A DNA stretch of 10,887 nt from an uncultured Eubacteriales bacterium (GTDB lineage Bacteria > Bacillota > Clostridia > Christensenellales > Borkfalkiaceae): the NCBI GenBank assembly GCA_902797515.1, contig CADBSX010000132.1:1-10887 (forward strand), in the 5' to 3' direction. The notes under the pieces are model-generated. The model saw nothing but the letters and a program-made list of their open reading frames with translations. It had not been told where the DNA came from and made no database searches. Shown here piece by piece: positions 1 through 6,374 of this stretch (position 1 is the stretch's first letter; each line of letters opens with the position of its first letter). Position numbers and translations under genes: made by a program.

Positions 1-56
1 GTCAGAACGAGAACGGGCATGCCTATCTTTCTGTTTTTCAAAACCTTTTCTTCCAT
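1..56 (-). CDS. Start of an unidentified gene, possibly an SPFH/stomatin-like membrane protein (partial)
   Basis: Only the first 18 codons are in the window; the gene continues past the left edge. The ATG lies at 54-56 on the minus strand, preceded by an AAAGGAG ribosome binding site (63-69) at normal spacing and by a strong promoter, so a real gene start is likely. The peptide begins MEEKVLKNRKIGMPVLVL: a short charged stretch followed by the start of a hydrophobic run. That pattern resembles N-termini of SPFH-domain (stomatin/prohibitin-like) membrane proteins of Clostridia, but 18 residues cannot prove it, and any membrane protein with a short cytoplasmic head would look the same. The gene runs in the same direction as the activase gene upstream but is separated from it by a terminator, so it is its own transcription unit. 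Confidence 0.55.
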   Translation of the reverse strand, partial: MEEKVLKNRKIGMPVLVL

Positions 57-70
57 AAAAAACTCCTTTG

Positions 71-96
71 CGATATTTGATATCGTTTTGATATCA
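71..96. promoter_or_regulatory. Operator-like nest of GATATC inverted repeats at a transcription start
   Basis: Two overlapping perfect dyads are visible. TGATATC (78-84) and GATATCA (90-96) are separated by 5 bases; CGATAT (71-76) and ATATCG (80-85) are separated by 3. Together they make three GATAT half-sites. The block lies just downstream of the -10 box at 99-104 of the minus-strand promoter, over the expected start of transcription and upstream of the ribosome binding site, which is the classic place for a repressor to bind. I do not recognise the regulator family. Confidence 0.5.
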
Positions 97-98
97 CA

Positions 99-127
99 AT
101 AATAGCACAAACGCAAACCGTTGTCAA
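99..127 (-). promoter_or_regulatory. Sigma-A promoter of the left-edge gene
   Basis: On the minus strand a perfect -35 TTGACA (122-127) is followed after exactly 17 bases by TATTAT (99-104). A TG two bases upstream of the -10 gives an extended -10 element. The promoter lies directly after the terminator of the activase gene, so the left-edge gene is expressed independently. Confidence 0.8.
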
Positions 128-137
128 GCGTTTGAAC

Positions 138-166
138 AAAAAAAACCGCCCGATATAAACGGACGG
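138..166 (-). terminator. Intrinsic terminator after the activase gene
   Basis: On the minus strand CCGTCCG (160-166) pairs with CGGGCGG (146-152) as a 7-base-pair stem with one G-U pair and a 7-base loop. It is followed at once by eight T residues (138-145). It begins about 10 bases after the stop codon of the activase gene. Confidence 0.88.
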
Positions 167-176
167 AAAATTCATC

Positions 177-3100
177 TTATTTCTCCGCGGATCTTTGTCC
201 TGCGGCGGAAAGCATCAGTTTTATACGGTTGAGCTGATTAACTTCGCTCGCCCCGGGATCGTAATCGACCGCGGCGATATTCGCGGACGGATACTCCTTT
301 TTGAGAGCCTTTATCACGCCTTTGCCCATAACGTGGTTCGGAAGGCATCCGAAAGGCTGTACGCAGACGATATTGTTCACGCCCTCGCGGAGAAGTTCGA
401 CCATCTCGCCGCAAAGAAACCAGCCTTCGCCGTACTGATTGCCTATCGAAAGGAATTTTTTGGTCGGCTCGGCTATCTCGCCTATTTTAAGGGGCGGCGT
501 GAACCGTTTGCTCTTTTTTAAAGCGGCGACGGCGGGCTTTCTTATGCTTTCGAGCGCGGCGACGCCTATCTTGGAAACGACCGTTTTCATAAAACTTTCG
601 CCGAGATACTTGTGCTTGTAATCCATATTGTAAAGTATCATCGAAAGGAAATCGAGAAAATCGGGAACGACCGCTTCCGCGCCCTCTCTTTCGAGCAGTT
701 CGACAAGCCGATTGTTGGCGAGCGGCATATATTTCACGAGTATTTCCCCGACTACGCCGACTTTCGGTTTTCTGACGGTTTCATCAAGGGGAAGGGCGTC
801 GAAATCGGCGACTATGCCCCTGCAAATTTCACCGTGCGACTTCTTTTCCCCGCCCTTTTTAAGGGAATTTATTATTATCCCTTTCCACTTTTCGGAAAGG
901 GCGTTCGCCGCGCCTTTTTCCTTTTCGTAAGGCCTCGTCGCGTAAAGACAGCGCATTAAAATATCGCCGTAAACGACGCACCTCACGCCTTCTTTGAGCA
1001 TGGAAAGGGATATTTTAAAGCCCTCGTTCTTTTCCATGCCGTTTATGTTGAACGATATGACGGGGATATGCGAAAGTCCCGCCTTATCGAGAGCGCGGCG
1101 GATAAACGCGACGTAATTGCTCGCGCGGCAGCATCCGCCCGTCTGCGACATTATAAGCGCGAGCCTGTCCGTGTCGTAGTCGCCCGAAAACACCGCTTCG
1201 AGCAGTTGTCCCGTTGTTATTATAGACGGATAGCACGCGTCGTTATTCACGTATTTAAGCCCTACGTCCACCGCTTTTTTCGTGGCGTTGTCGAGCATTA
1301 CTATCCTGTAACCGTTCTTCTCGAATATCGGCGTTAAAAGGTCGAGATGTATAGGGCTTATCTGCGGAACGAGCAAAGTGTATTTTTCATCGCGCATCTT
1401 TTTAGTGAATTCCGCGCGCTTATACGTTATAGGTTTCGGCGTCGCCTTTACGCCCCTCTTTTCGCGCATACCGATAGCGGCGATAAGGCTTCTCACTCTT
1501 ATTCTCGCCGCGCCGAGGTTGTTCACCTCGTCGATTTTAAGCACCGTGTAGAGTTTCCCCGACTTTTCGAGTATTTCCTGCACCTGATCGGTGGTAACGG
1601 CGTCGAGCCCGCATCCGAAAGAGAAGAGTTGTATCATTTCGAGGTCGTTCCTCTTTCCGACGAATTCCGCCGCCTGATAGAGCCGAGAGTGGAACACCCA
1701 CTGATCGACTACGCGGAGAGGACGCTCGGGAACGAAGTCGAGCGGCAGACTGTCTTCCGTGAACACGTCGAAACCGTAAGACGCGACGAGTTCGGGGATG
1801 CCGTGATTTATTTCCGGATCGACGTGATACGGTCTGCCCGCCAGAACTATACCGCGTCCGCCGTCTTTTTCCATAGCGGCGAGTATTTCGCCGCCTTTTT
1901 TCCTTATATCGTCTTTCGCCTTTCTCTGTTCCGCCCACGCGAGTCGCGCCGCCTTCCTCACTTCCGAGGCGGATATCCCCCATTTTTCGCCGCACACCTT
2001 TACGAGCCTGTTTTCAGCCGCCTTTTCGGACGCGAAGGATATAAAAGGTCTCACGTAATCCATTTCGCCCGACGTTATCTCTTCGACGTTGTTTTTGAGA
2101 TTTTCGGGATATGATACGACCATAGGACAGTTATAACGGTTGTCCGCGTCGGGCGTTTCCCTGTATTCGTAGAACACGCACGGATGGAACACCGTCCTTA
2201 TCCCGTGATCGTAAAGCCACTTGACGTGCCCGTGCGCGAGTTTTGCGGGATAGCACTCCGACTCGGACGGGATCGACTCCATTCCGAGTTCGTAAACCGA
2301 GCGGTTTGAAAAGGGCGAGAGAACGACTCTGAAACCGAGTTCTTTGAAAAAAGTCGCCCAATACGGATAATTCTCGTAGATGTTGAGCACTCTCGGTATT
2401 CCGATCGTTCCCCTCGGCGCGTTTTCTTCCGACAGCGGAACGTAACCGAATATGCGCGTTTTCTTGTATTCGAAGAGGTTATATCCCTTCTTGACGCCCG
2501 TGTCGTTGGCTATTTTCTTTTCGCAGCGGTTGCCGCTTACGTACCTGCCGCCGCCCTCGAAAACGTTGACGGTGAGCATACAGTTGTTTTCGCAGCCGCC
2601 GCACCTCGCGGCTCTCGACGAATATTTAAGGTCCGCTATCTCCCCGAAAGAGAGCATTTTCGACTTTTCGCCCGAATATCTGTCCCGCGCGATTAGAGCC
2701 GCGCCGAACGCGCCCATTATTCCCGAAATGTCGGGGCATACCGCGTCCGCGCCGACTATCTTCTCAAACGCACGCAAAACGGCTTTATTGTAAAAAGTTC
2801 CGCCCTGAACGACGATATGACTTCCGAGGTCTTTCGCGTCGGTGAGTTTTATGACTTTGAAAAGGGCGTTCTTTATCACCGAATAGGCGAGCCCCGCCGA
2901 TATATCCGCGACCGACGCGCCCTCTTTCTGCGCCTGTTTGACGTTTGAATTCATAAAGACGGTGCAACGCGTGCCGAGGTCTATCGGCGCGGAGGCGAAA
3001 AGAGCCTCGTTTGCGAAATCCGCCGCCGTAAAACCGAGCGACGCCGCGAAATTCTCTATGAACGAGCCGCAGCCCGACGAGCAAGCCTCGTTGAGCATGA

Positions 3101-4406
3101 CCGTATCGACCGCGCCGTTTTTGAGTTTTATGCACTTCATGTCCTGCCCGCCGATATCCAGCACGCAATCGACTTCTTTGTCGAAAAACGCCGCCGCGGT
3201 CGTATGCGCGACCGTTTCCACTTCCCCGTCGTCGAGCTTAAATGCGGCTTTCAAAAGAGCCTCTCCGTATCCCGTCGAACACGCCCGAGCTATTTCAGCG
3301 GTTTCGGGCATCGCTTTTTCTATCTCTTTAAGCGCCTCTCTCGCGGTTTCGATAGGACTTCCCTTGTTTCCCGAATAAGTCGCGTATAAGAGTTCGCCGC
3401 CCTCGCCTATAAGGGCGAGTTTGGTCGTGGTCGAGCCCGCGTCAACGCCGAGAAAGCATTTTCCGGAATAGTTTTTTAGGTCGCCTTTTATGACTTTCGC
3501 CTTTTCGTGCCTCGCTAAAAATACGTCGTATTCTTCCCTGTTTTTAAACAGCGGTTCGAGACGGTTTATCTCGTATTCCATCTTAACGCCTTTTCCGAGC
3601 GTTTCTATAAGTTCGCCGATATCCTTTTCCGCGTTTTCCTCTCTTCCCGCCGCGCCTATCGCCGCGAAGAGATGAGAATTTTCGGGATCGACTATCTCGT
3701 CGTCTTTGAGTTTCAGAGTTCTGACGAACGCCTTTTTGAGTTCGGTCAGGAAATGCAGAGGACCGCCGAGAAAGGCGACGCAGCCCCTTATAGGCTTGCC
3801 GCACGCGAGCCCCGATATGGTCTGATTTACGACCGACTGAAACACCGACGCCGCGAGGTCGGCTTTCGAGGCGTCCTCGTTTATGAGCGGCTGTATATCC
3901 GTCTTGGCGAACACGCCGCACCTTGCCGCTATCGTGTATATTTCCTTATAATCTTTCGCCGCCTCGTTCAGCCCTTCCGCGTCCGTCTGCAAAAGAGACG
4001 CCATCTGATCTATGAAAGAGCCCGTGCCGCCCGCGCAGACGCCGTTCATCCTCTCGTCGAGCCCGCCTTTGAAATAGATTATCTTCGCGTCCTCGCCGCC
4101 GAGTTCTATCGCGACGTCGGTTTGCGGATAATACTTCTTTATGGCGTCCGAAGTCGCCACTACTTCCTGTACGAACGGCACGCCGAGCGCTTTCGCGAGC
4201 CCTATCGCGCCCGATCCCGTAACGCTTATTCTGAGCGCGCAATCGCCCGTTATTGCCCTCGCCTCTTTCAAAAGTTCCGCGAGCGTTTCCTGCGTGTGCG
4301 CATGGTGACGGCGGTAACGTCCGAACAAGACGTCGCCGTTCTCTCCGAGTATGACCGCTTTGACCGTAGTCGAACCGATATCTATTCCCGCGCGATAAAC
4401 TTTCAA
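177..4406 (-). CDS. Giant 2-hydroxyacyl-CoA dehydratase activase-like fusion protein
   Basis: This 1409-residue cytoplasmic protein has two BadF/HgdC-type ASKHA ATPase modules, at about residues 5-255 and 317-575. Each begins with a phosphate loop (DIGSTT at 9-14; DAGSTTTK at 322-329) and carries the two cysteines that in HgdC hold a [4Fe-4S] cluster at a dimer interface: C124 (VCAGGTGSF) and C163, then C442 (ACSSGCGSF) and C481. A cysteine cluster follows (C602, C605, C609, C628). Next come a DUF2229-type segment (about 665-880) and an HgdB-like dehydratase half (about 850-1400) with conserved-looking cysteines C1058, C1092/C1093 and C1354. HgdC proteins are ATP-driven electron donors to radical dehydratases; the substrate of these long fusions is not established. 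The start is TTG (4404-4406), chosen because GGAG (4414-4417) precedes it at 7 bases and the phosphate loop follows directly. No separate hgdA/hgdB-like genes are nearby. Family assignment is firm, function open. Confidence 0.93.
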   Translation of the reverse strand: MKVYRAGIDIGSTTVKAVILGENGDVLFGRYRRHHAHTQETLAELLKEARAITGDCALRISVTGSGAIGLAKALGVPFVQEVVATSDAIKKYYPQTDVAIELGGEDAKIIYFKGGLDERMNGVCAGGTGSFIDQMASLLQTDAEGLNEAAKDYKEIYTIAARCGVFAKTDIQPLINEDASKADLAASVFQSVVNQTISGLACGKPIRGCVAFLGGPLHFLTELKKAFVRTLKLKDDEIVDPENSHLFAAIGAAGREENAEKDIGELIETLGKGVKMEYEINRLEPLFKNREEYDVFLARHEKAKVIKGDLKNYSGKCFLGVDAGSTTTKLALIGEGGELLYATYSGNKGSPIETAREALKEIEKAMPETAEIARACSTGYGEALLKAAFKLDDGEVETVAHTTAAAFFDKEVDCVLDIGGQDMKCIKLKNGAVDTVMLNEACSSGCGSFIENFAASLGFTAADFANEALFASAPIDLGTRCTVFMNSNVKQAQKEGASVADISAGLAYSVIKNALFKVIKLTDAKDLGSHIVVQGGTFYNKAVLRAFEKIVGADAVCPDISGIMGAFGAALIARDRYSGEKSKMLSFGEIADLKYSSRAARCGGCENNCMLTVNVFEGGGRYVSGNRCEKKIANDTGVKKGYNLFEYKKTRIFGYVPLSEENAPRGTIGIPRVLNIYENYPYWATFFKELGFRVVLSPFSNRSVYELGMESIPSESECYPAKLAHGHVKWLYDHGIRTVFHPCVFYEYRETPDADNRYNCPMVVSYPENLKNNVEEITSGEMDYVRPFISFASEKAAENRLVKVCGEKWGISASEVRKAARLAWAEQRKAKDDIRKKGGEILAAMEKDGGRGIVLAGRPYHVDPEINHGIPELVASYGFDVFTEDSLPLDFVPERPLRVVDQWVFHSRLYQAAEFVGKRNDLEMIQLFSFGCGLDAVTTDQVQEILEKSGKLYTVLKIDEVNNLGAARIRVRSLIAAIGMREKRGVKATPKPITYKRAEFTKKMRDEKYTLLVPQISPIHLDLLTPIFEKNGYRIVMLDNATKKAVDVGLKYVNNDACYPSIITTGQLLEAVFSGDYDTDRLALIMSQTGGCCRASNYVAFIRRALDKAGLSHIPVISFNINGMEKNEGFKISLSMLKEGVRCVVYGDILMRCLYATRPYEKEKGAANALSEKWKGIIINSLKKGGEKKSHGEICRGIVADFDALPLDETVRKPKVGVVGEILVKYMPLANNRLVELLEREGAEAVVPDFLDFLSMILYNMDYKHKYLGESFMKTVVSKIGVAALESIRKPAVAALKKSKRFTPPLKIGEIAEPTKKFLSIGNQYGEGWFLCGEMVELLREGVNNIVCVQPFGCLPNHVMGKGVIKALKKEYPSANIAAVDYDPGASEVNQLNRIKLMLSAAGQRSAEK

Positions 4407-4423
4407 TTTTTTTCTCCGATAAT

Positions 4424-4455
4424 AAAGAGCGCACCGTCAGGAACAGGCGCTCTTT
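4424..4455 (-). terminator. Hairpin between serS and the activase gene; weak terminator or leader structure
   Basis: AAAGAGCGC (4424-4432) and GCGCTCTTT (4447-4455) form a perfect 9-base-pair inverted repeat with a 14-base loop. Read on the minus strand, it is followed by ATTATC rather than a proper T-run, and it ends just upstream of the GGAG of the activase gene. It may terminate some serS transcripts or act as a leader hairpin. On the plus strand it is followed by only a short T-run, and no plus-strand gene ends here. Confidence 0.4.
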
Positions 4456-4461
4456 TCCTCT

Positions 4462-4502
4462 GTGTTTTTAATTTTTACCTGAAAACGTGTTCGTAAAAAC
4501 AC
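4462..4502. repeat. AT-rich inverted repeat downstream of serS
   Basis: GTGTTTTTA (4462-4470) and TAAAAACAC (4494-4502) are perfect reverse complements with a 23-base spacer. The spacer contains TTTTTAC, which can instead pair with GTAAAAA (4493-4499). It lies 15 bases beyond the serS stop codon. It is too AT-rich and too loosely looped to be a convincing terminator; 3'-end protection of the serS mRNA is one possibility. Confidence 0.35.
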
Positions 4503-4516
4503 TCGCCGTGCCTTAT

Positions 4517-5800
4517 TCACTTAATTAAGTCTAATCCGCCCATATACGGTCTCAATACTTCAGGAACGGTCACCGAGCCGTCCGCGTTCTGATACTGTTC
4601 TATAAGCGCGGGGAAAACTCTCGAAGTCGCAAGTCCCGATCCGTTAAGAGTGTGGACGAACCTCGTCTTGCCCGTTTCCTTGTCGCGGAATCTCGTATTG
4701 TTTCTTCTCGCCTGATAGTCGTTTGCGTTGGATACGGACGAAACCTCTTTATATATGCCCATGGACGGGATCCATACTTCTATATCGTAAGTCCTCGCCA
4801 TCGACGCCGAACAGTCGCCCGCCGCGAGTTTGGAAAGTCTGAAATGAAGTCCGAGCCCTTCCATAAGTTTGCAAGCCTTTCCGACGAGTTCTTCAAACGC
4901 CTCTCTGCTCCTGTCGGGATGCGCGTACTGCACCATTTCGACCTTGTTGAACTGATGCCCTCTTATCATGCCCCTCTCTTCCGCTCTGTACGTTCCCGCC
5001 TCTTTGCGGTAACAGGGCGTATAAGCGAAGAACTTCATAGGAAGTTTGTCCTCGTCGATTATCTCGCCCGCATACATATTGACGAGCGCGGTCTCGGCGG
5101 TCGGCAGCATGAATTTCGCCCTCTTCTTGTCGCCGTCCTCGCTGTCCACCCAGTAAACCTCGTCGGTGAATTTCGGGAACTGTCCAGCGCCGAATCCGCA
5201 GTTATAGCCGAGCATGTGCGGCGGAAGTATCATTTCGTAGCCGTCCGCGAGATGCGTGTTTATAAAGTAGTTCAAAAGCGCCCATTCGAGCCTCGCTCCG
5301 AGCCCTCTGTATATCCAGTATCCGTTGCCCGAAAGTTTAACGCCCCTCTCGTAATCTATTATGCCGAGCCGAGTGCATATATCGACGTGATTTTTCGCCT
5401 CGAACGAAAACTCGGGCTTTTCCCCGAACACGCGGAGAACTTTGTTGTTTTCCTTTTCGCCCGCGAGAAGGTCGTCGTCGGGGATGTTCGGAAGTTTCGC
5501 GACGAAGTCGTTTATGTTGGTCTGATATTCGTTTATCTTCGCGTCGCCCGCGGCTATCTTTTCGCCTATCTCGCGCATCCTCGCGAATATCCCGTCAACG
5601 GGCTTCCCCTCTTTTTTGAGTTTAGGGATCTCGGCGGAAACCTTGTTTCTTTCCGCTTTGAGAGCCTCTGTTTCAGCCATGATTTTCTTTCTCTCTTTGT
5701 CGAGAGCGATTATTTCCGTAAAATCGACTATGCAGCCCTTTTTCGCAAGGCTTGCCTTGACTTTTTCGGGATCTTCCGTAATAAGTTTCAGATCGAGCAT
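4517..5800 (-). CDS. serS: Seryl-tRNA synthetase
   Basis: SerRS is a class II synthetase that attaches serine to tRNA-Ser (and to tRNA-Sec where present) in the cytoplasm. The 427 residues match the usual bacterial length. Residues 1-100 are the N-terminal tRNA-binding domain, with a charged helical-hairpin arm at about 30-100. The catalytic core has the serine-binding PTAE loop (233-236), a motif 2 region CYRKEAGTYRAEERGMIR (263-280) and motif 3 NGSGLATSR (386-394). The motif 2 loop carries TYRAEE where many bacterial enzymes have a SAGRDT-like string, a variant of the family rather than damage. The ATG at 5798-5800 has GAGG at 5809-5812, 8 bases upstream, and a promoter just beyond. The short 5' leader leaves no room for a T-box. 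The activase gene lies downstream on the same strand after a hairpin-rich gap. Confidence 0.97.
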   Translation of the reverse strand: MLDLKLITEDPEKVKASLAKKGCIVDFTEIIALDKERKKIMAETEALKAERNKVSAEIPKLKKEGKPVDGIFARMREIGEKIAAGDAKINEYQTNINDFVAKLPNIPDDDLLAGEKENNKVLRVFGEKPEFSFEAKNHVDICTRLGIIDYERGVKLSGNGYWIYRGLGARLEWALLNYFINTHLADGYEMILPPHMLGYNCGFGAGQFPKFTDEVYWVDSEDGDKKRAKFMLPTAETALVNMYAGEIIDEDKLPMKFFAYTPCYRKEAGTYRAEERGMIRGHQFNKVEMVQYAHPDRSREAFEELVGKACKLMEGLGLHFRLSKLAAGDCSASMARTYDIEVWIPSMGIYKEVSSVSNANDYQARRNNTRFRDKETGKTRFVHTLNGSGLATSRVFPALIEQYQNADGSVTVPEVLRPYMGGLDLIK

Positions 5801-5835
5801 GATTTTTTCCTCTATACCAAAATGAAGTTTATTAT

Positions 5836-5864
5836 ATTATATACTTTATTTCCGAAATAATCAA
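5836..5864 (-). promoter_or_regulatory. Sigma-A promoter of serS
   Basis: On the minus strand TTGATT (5859-5864) is followed after exactly 17 bases by a perfect TATAAT (5836-5841). Transcription would start near 5829, giving a leader of about 30 bases that contains only the GAGG ribosome binding site. It diverges from the T-box promoter at 5918-5946. Confidence 0.8.
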
Positions 5865-5865
5865 A

Positions 5866-5907
5866 CGTTTTCCCGACGATACGAAAACATATTTTTTTCG
5901 GGAAACG
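5866..5907. repeat. Inverted repeat between divergent serS and cysE promoters
   Basis: CGTTTTCCCG (5866-5875) and CGGGAAACG (5899-5907) are reverse complements except for one extra T, separated by 23 bases. The pair fills the space between the two -35 boxes (5859-5864 and 5918-5923). A regulator bound here could reach both promoters, but chance is not excluded. Confidence 0.35.
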
Positions 5908-5917
5908 CGAAAAATAA

Positions 5918-5946
5918 TTGCAATTATCACTTTTTTATGGTAAAAT
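5918..5946 (+). promoter_or_regulatory. Sigma-A promoter of the T-box-cysE-cysS unit
   Basis: TTGCAA (5918-5923) is followed after 17 bases by TAAAAT (5941-5946), with a TGG just before it giving an extended -10. Transcription would start near 5953, about 17 bases before the Stem I base of the T-box leader. Confidence 0.7.
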
Positions 5947-5965
5947 GAATACACTGTTAATAACG

Positions 5966-6190
5966 GTCGCGCAAAAAAGAGTATTTTCAAAGGGATAAAG
6001 AGAGAAGACGGACGGTGAAAGTCTTTGAACGGAGAAAAGAAAGTGCGTTTTGCGAAAAAGCGGTCGGCGGTCGCCCCCGAAAAGGGCGGAAGAGCGCCTG
6101 TAACCGAGAGGTTTCGGGCGGAAGGAAAAGTGGAACCACGGCGCGGGAACGCGTTTGTCTTTTCCCCGTTTTCGGGGAAAAGATTTTTTT
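5966..6190 (+). promoter_or_regulatory. T-box riboswitch, probably tRNA-Cys-sensing, upstream of cysE-cysS
   Basis: T-box leaders bind a tRNA and let transcription continue only when it is uncharged. Stem I is closed by CGCAAAA (5970-5976) with TTTTGCG (6048-6054). Above it a loop carries AGTA (5980-5983) on one side and GAAAG-TGC-G on the other, the usual specifier-loop layout; TGC (6044-6046) is a cysteine codon. TTTTC/GAAAA (5984-5988/6034-6038) closes the loop, and AAGAC/GTCTT (6005-6009/6021-6025) carries a GGACGGTGAAA apical loop. Further hairpins occupy 6072-6088 and 6095-6120. The T-box core TGGAACC (6131-6137) sits in an antiterminator closed by GGAAAAG (6124-6130) with CTTTTCC (6159-6165). 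UGGA pairs with a tRNA ending UCCA, and bacterial tRNA-Cys has U at position 73, which agrees with the TGC reading. The core departs from the AGGGTGG consensus at its 5' side, but pairing is kept. Confidence 0.88.
6159..6190 (+). terminator. T-box attenuator (intrinsic terminator)
   Basis: CTTTTCCCCG (6159-6168) pairs perfectly with CGGGGAAAAG (6173-6182) as a 10-base-pair stem with a TTTT loop, followed by A and seven T residues (6184-6190). Its 5' arm includes CTTTTCC, which is also the 3' arm of the antiterminator, so the two folds exclude each other. It should stop transcription before cysE when tRNA-Cys is charged. Confidence 0.93.
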
Positions 6191-6220
6191 ATAACGCGCG
6201 GACGTTGTTAAAGATTTATC

Positions 6221-6229
6221 TGTTATAAT
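6221..6229 (+). promoter_or_regulatory. Possible internal promoter after the T-box terminator
   Basis: TGTTATAAT (6221-6229) is a perfect extended -10 element. There is no good -35 at the right distance: GACGTT lies at 17 bases, and TTGTTA (6205-6210) is only 13 bases away. If active, it would let cysE-cysS be made without passing the T-box. Confidence 0.4.
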
Positions 6230-6238
6230 AAAAAGGGG

Positions 6239-6360
6239 GCTCGTAGAAACGAGCAAGGCAAGGCTCGCAAGAAAACAAGGTTTCGATAGACCTTGTCGGT
6301 CATCGAAGACTTGTTTTCGACGCAGTAAACGCGGCATTGCGACGTTTATACGACACCTGC
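6239..6360 (+). other. Structured leader RNA of unknown type before cysE
   Basis: The stretch between the T-box terminator and cysE has no coding signal but holds three stem-loops. The first is GCTCGT/ACGAGC (6239-6244/6249-6254); its 3' arm can instead pair with GCTCG (6263-6267). The second has 19 base pairs: GAAAACAAG/CTTGTTTTC (6271-6279/6310-6318), TTCGAT/ATCGAA (6282-6287/6302-6307) and GACC/GGTC (6289-6292/6298-6301). An alternative 7-pair hairpin, ACAAGGT/ACCTTGT (6275-6281/6290-6296), excludes it. The third is GCAG/CTGC (6322-6325/6357-6360) around TAAACG/CGTTTA (6326-6331/6343-6348). No T-run follows the large stem, so it is not a terminator. I do not recognise an RNA family. It could be a second switch, an mRNA-stabilising element or an intergenic repeat. 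Confidence 0.55.
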
Positions 6361-6374
6361 AATAAGGTAATACT

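Noticed and set aside
1347..2114. A 255-codon open frame on the plus strand, opposite the activase gene
   Set aside because: It lies wholly inside the minus-strand activase gene, which has unmistakable family motifs. The translation is rich in Arg, Phe and His with no recognisable domain, as expected for a shadow frame in GC-skewed codons. The other long opposite-strand frames (for example 3672-4496 and 4652-5860) fail for the same reason.
6043..6045. GTG (Val) as the T-box specifier codon
   Set aside because: The spacing after GAA could allow GTG, but UGGA in the T-box bulge fits a tRNA with U73, whereas tRNA-Val has A73. The genes downstream are for cysteine, and TGC is followed by a purine as usual.
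6205..6229. TTGTTA (6205-6210) as the -35 box for the internal TATAAT
   Set aside because: The spacer would be only 13 bases, too short for a sigma-A promoter; only the extended -10 reading remains.
6271..6318. The long stem before cysE as a second terminator
   Set aside because: It is followed by GACGCAGTAAAC and not by a T-run, so it lacks the second half of an intrinsic terminator.
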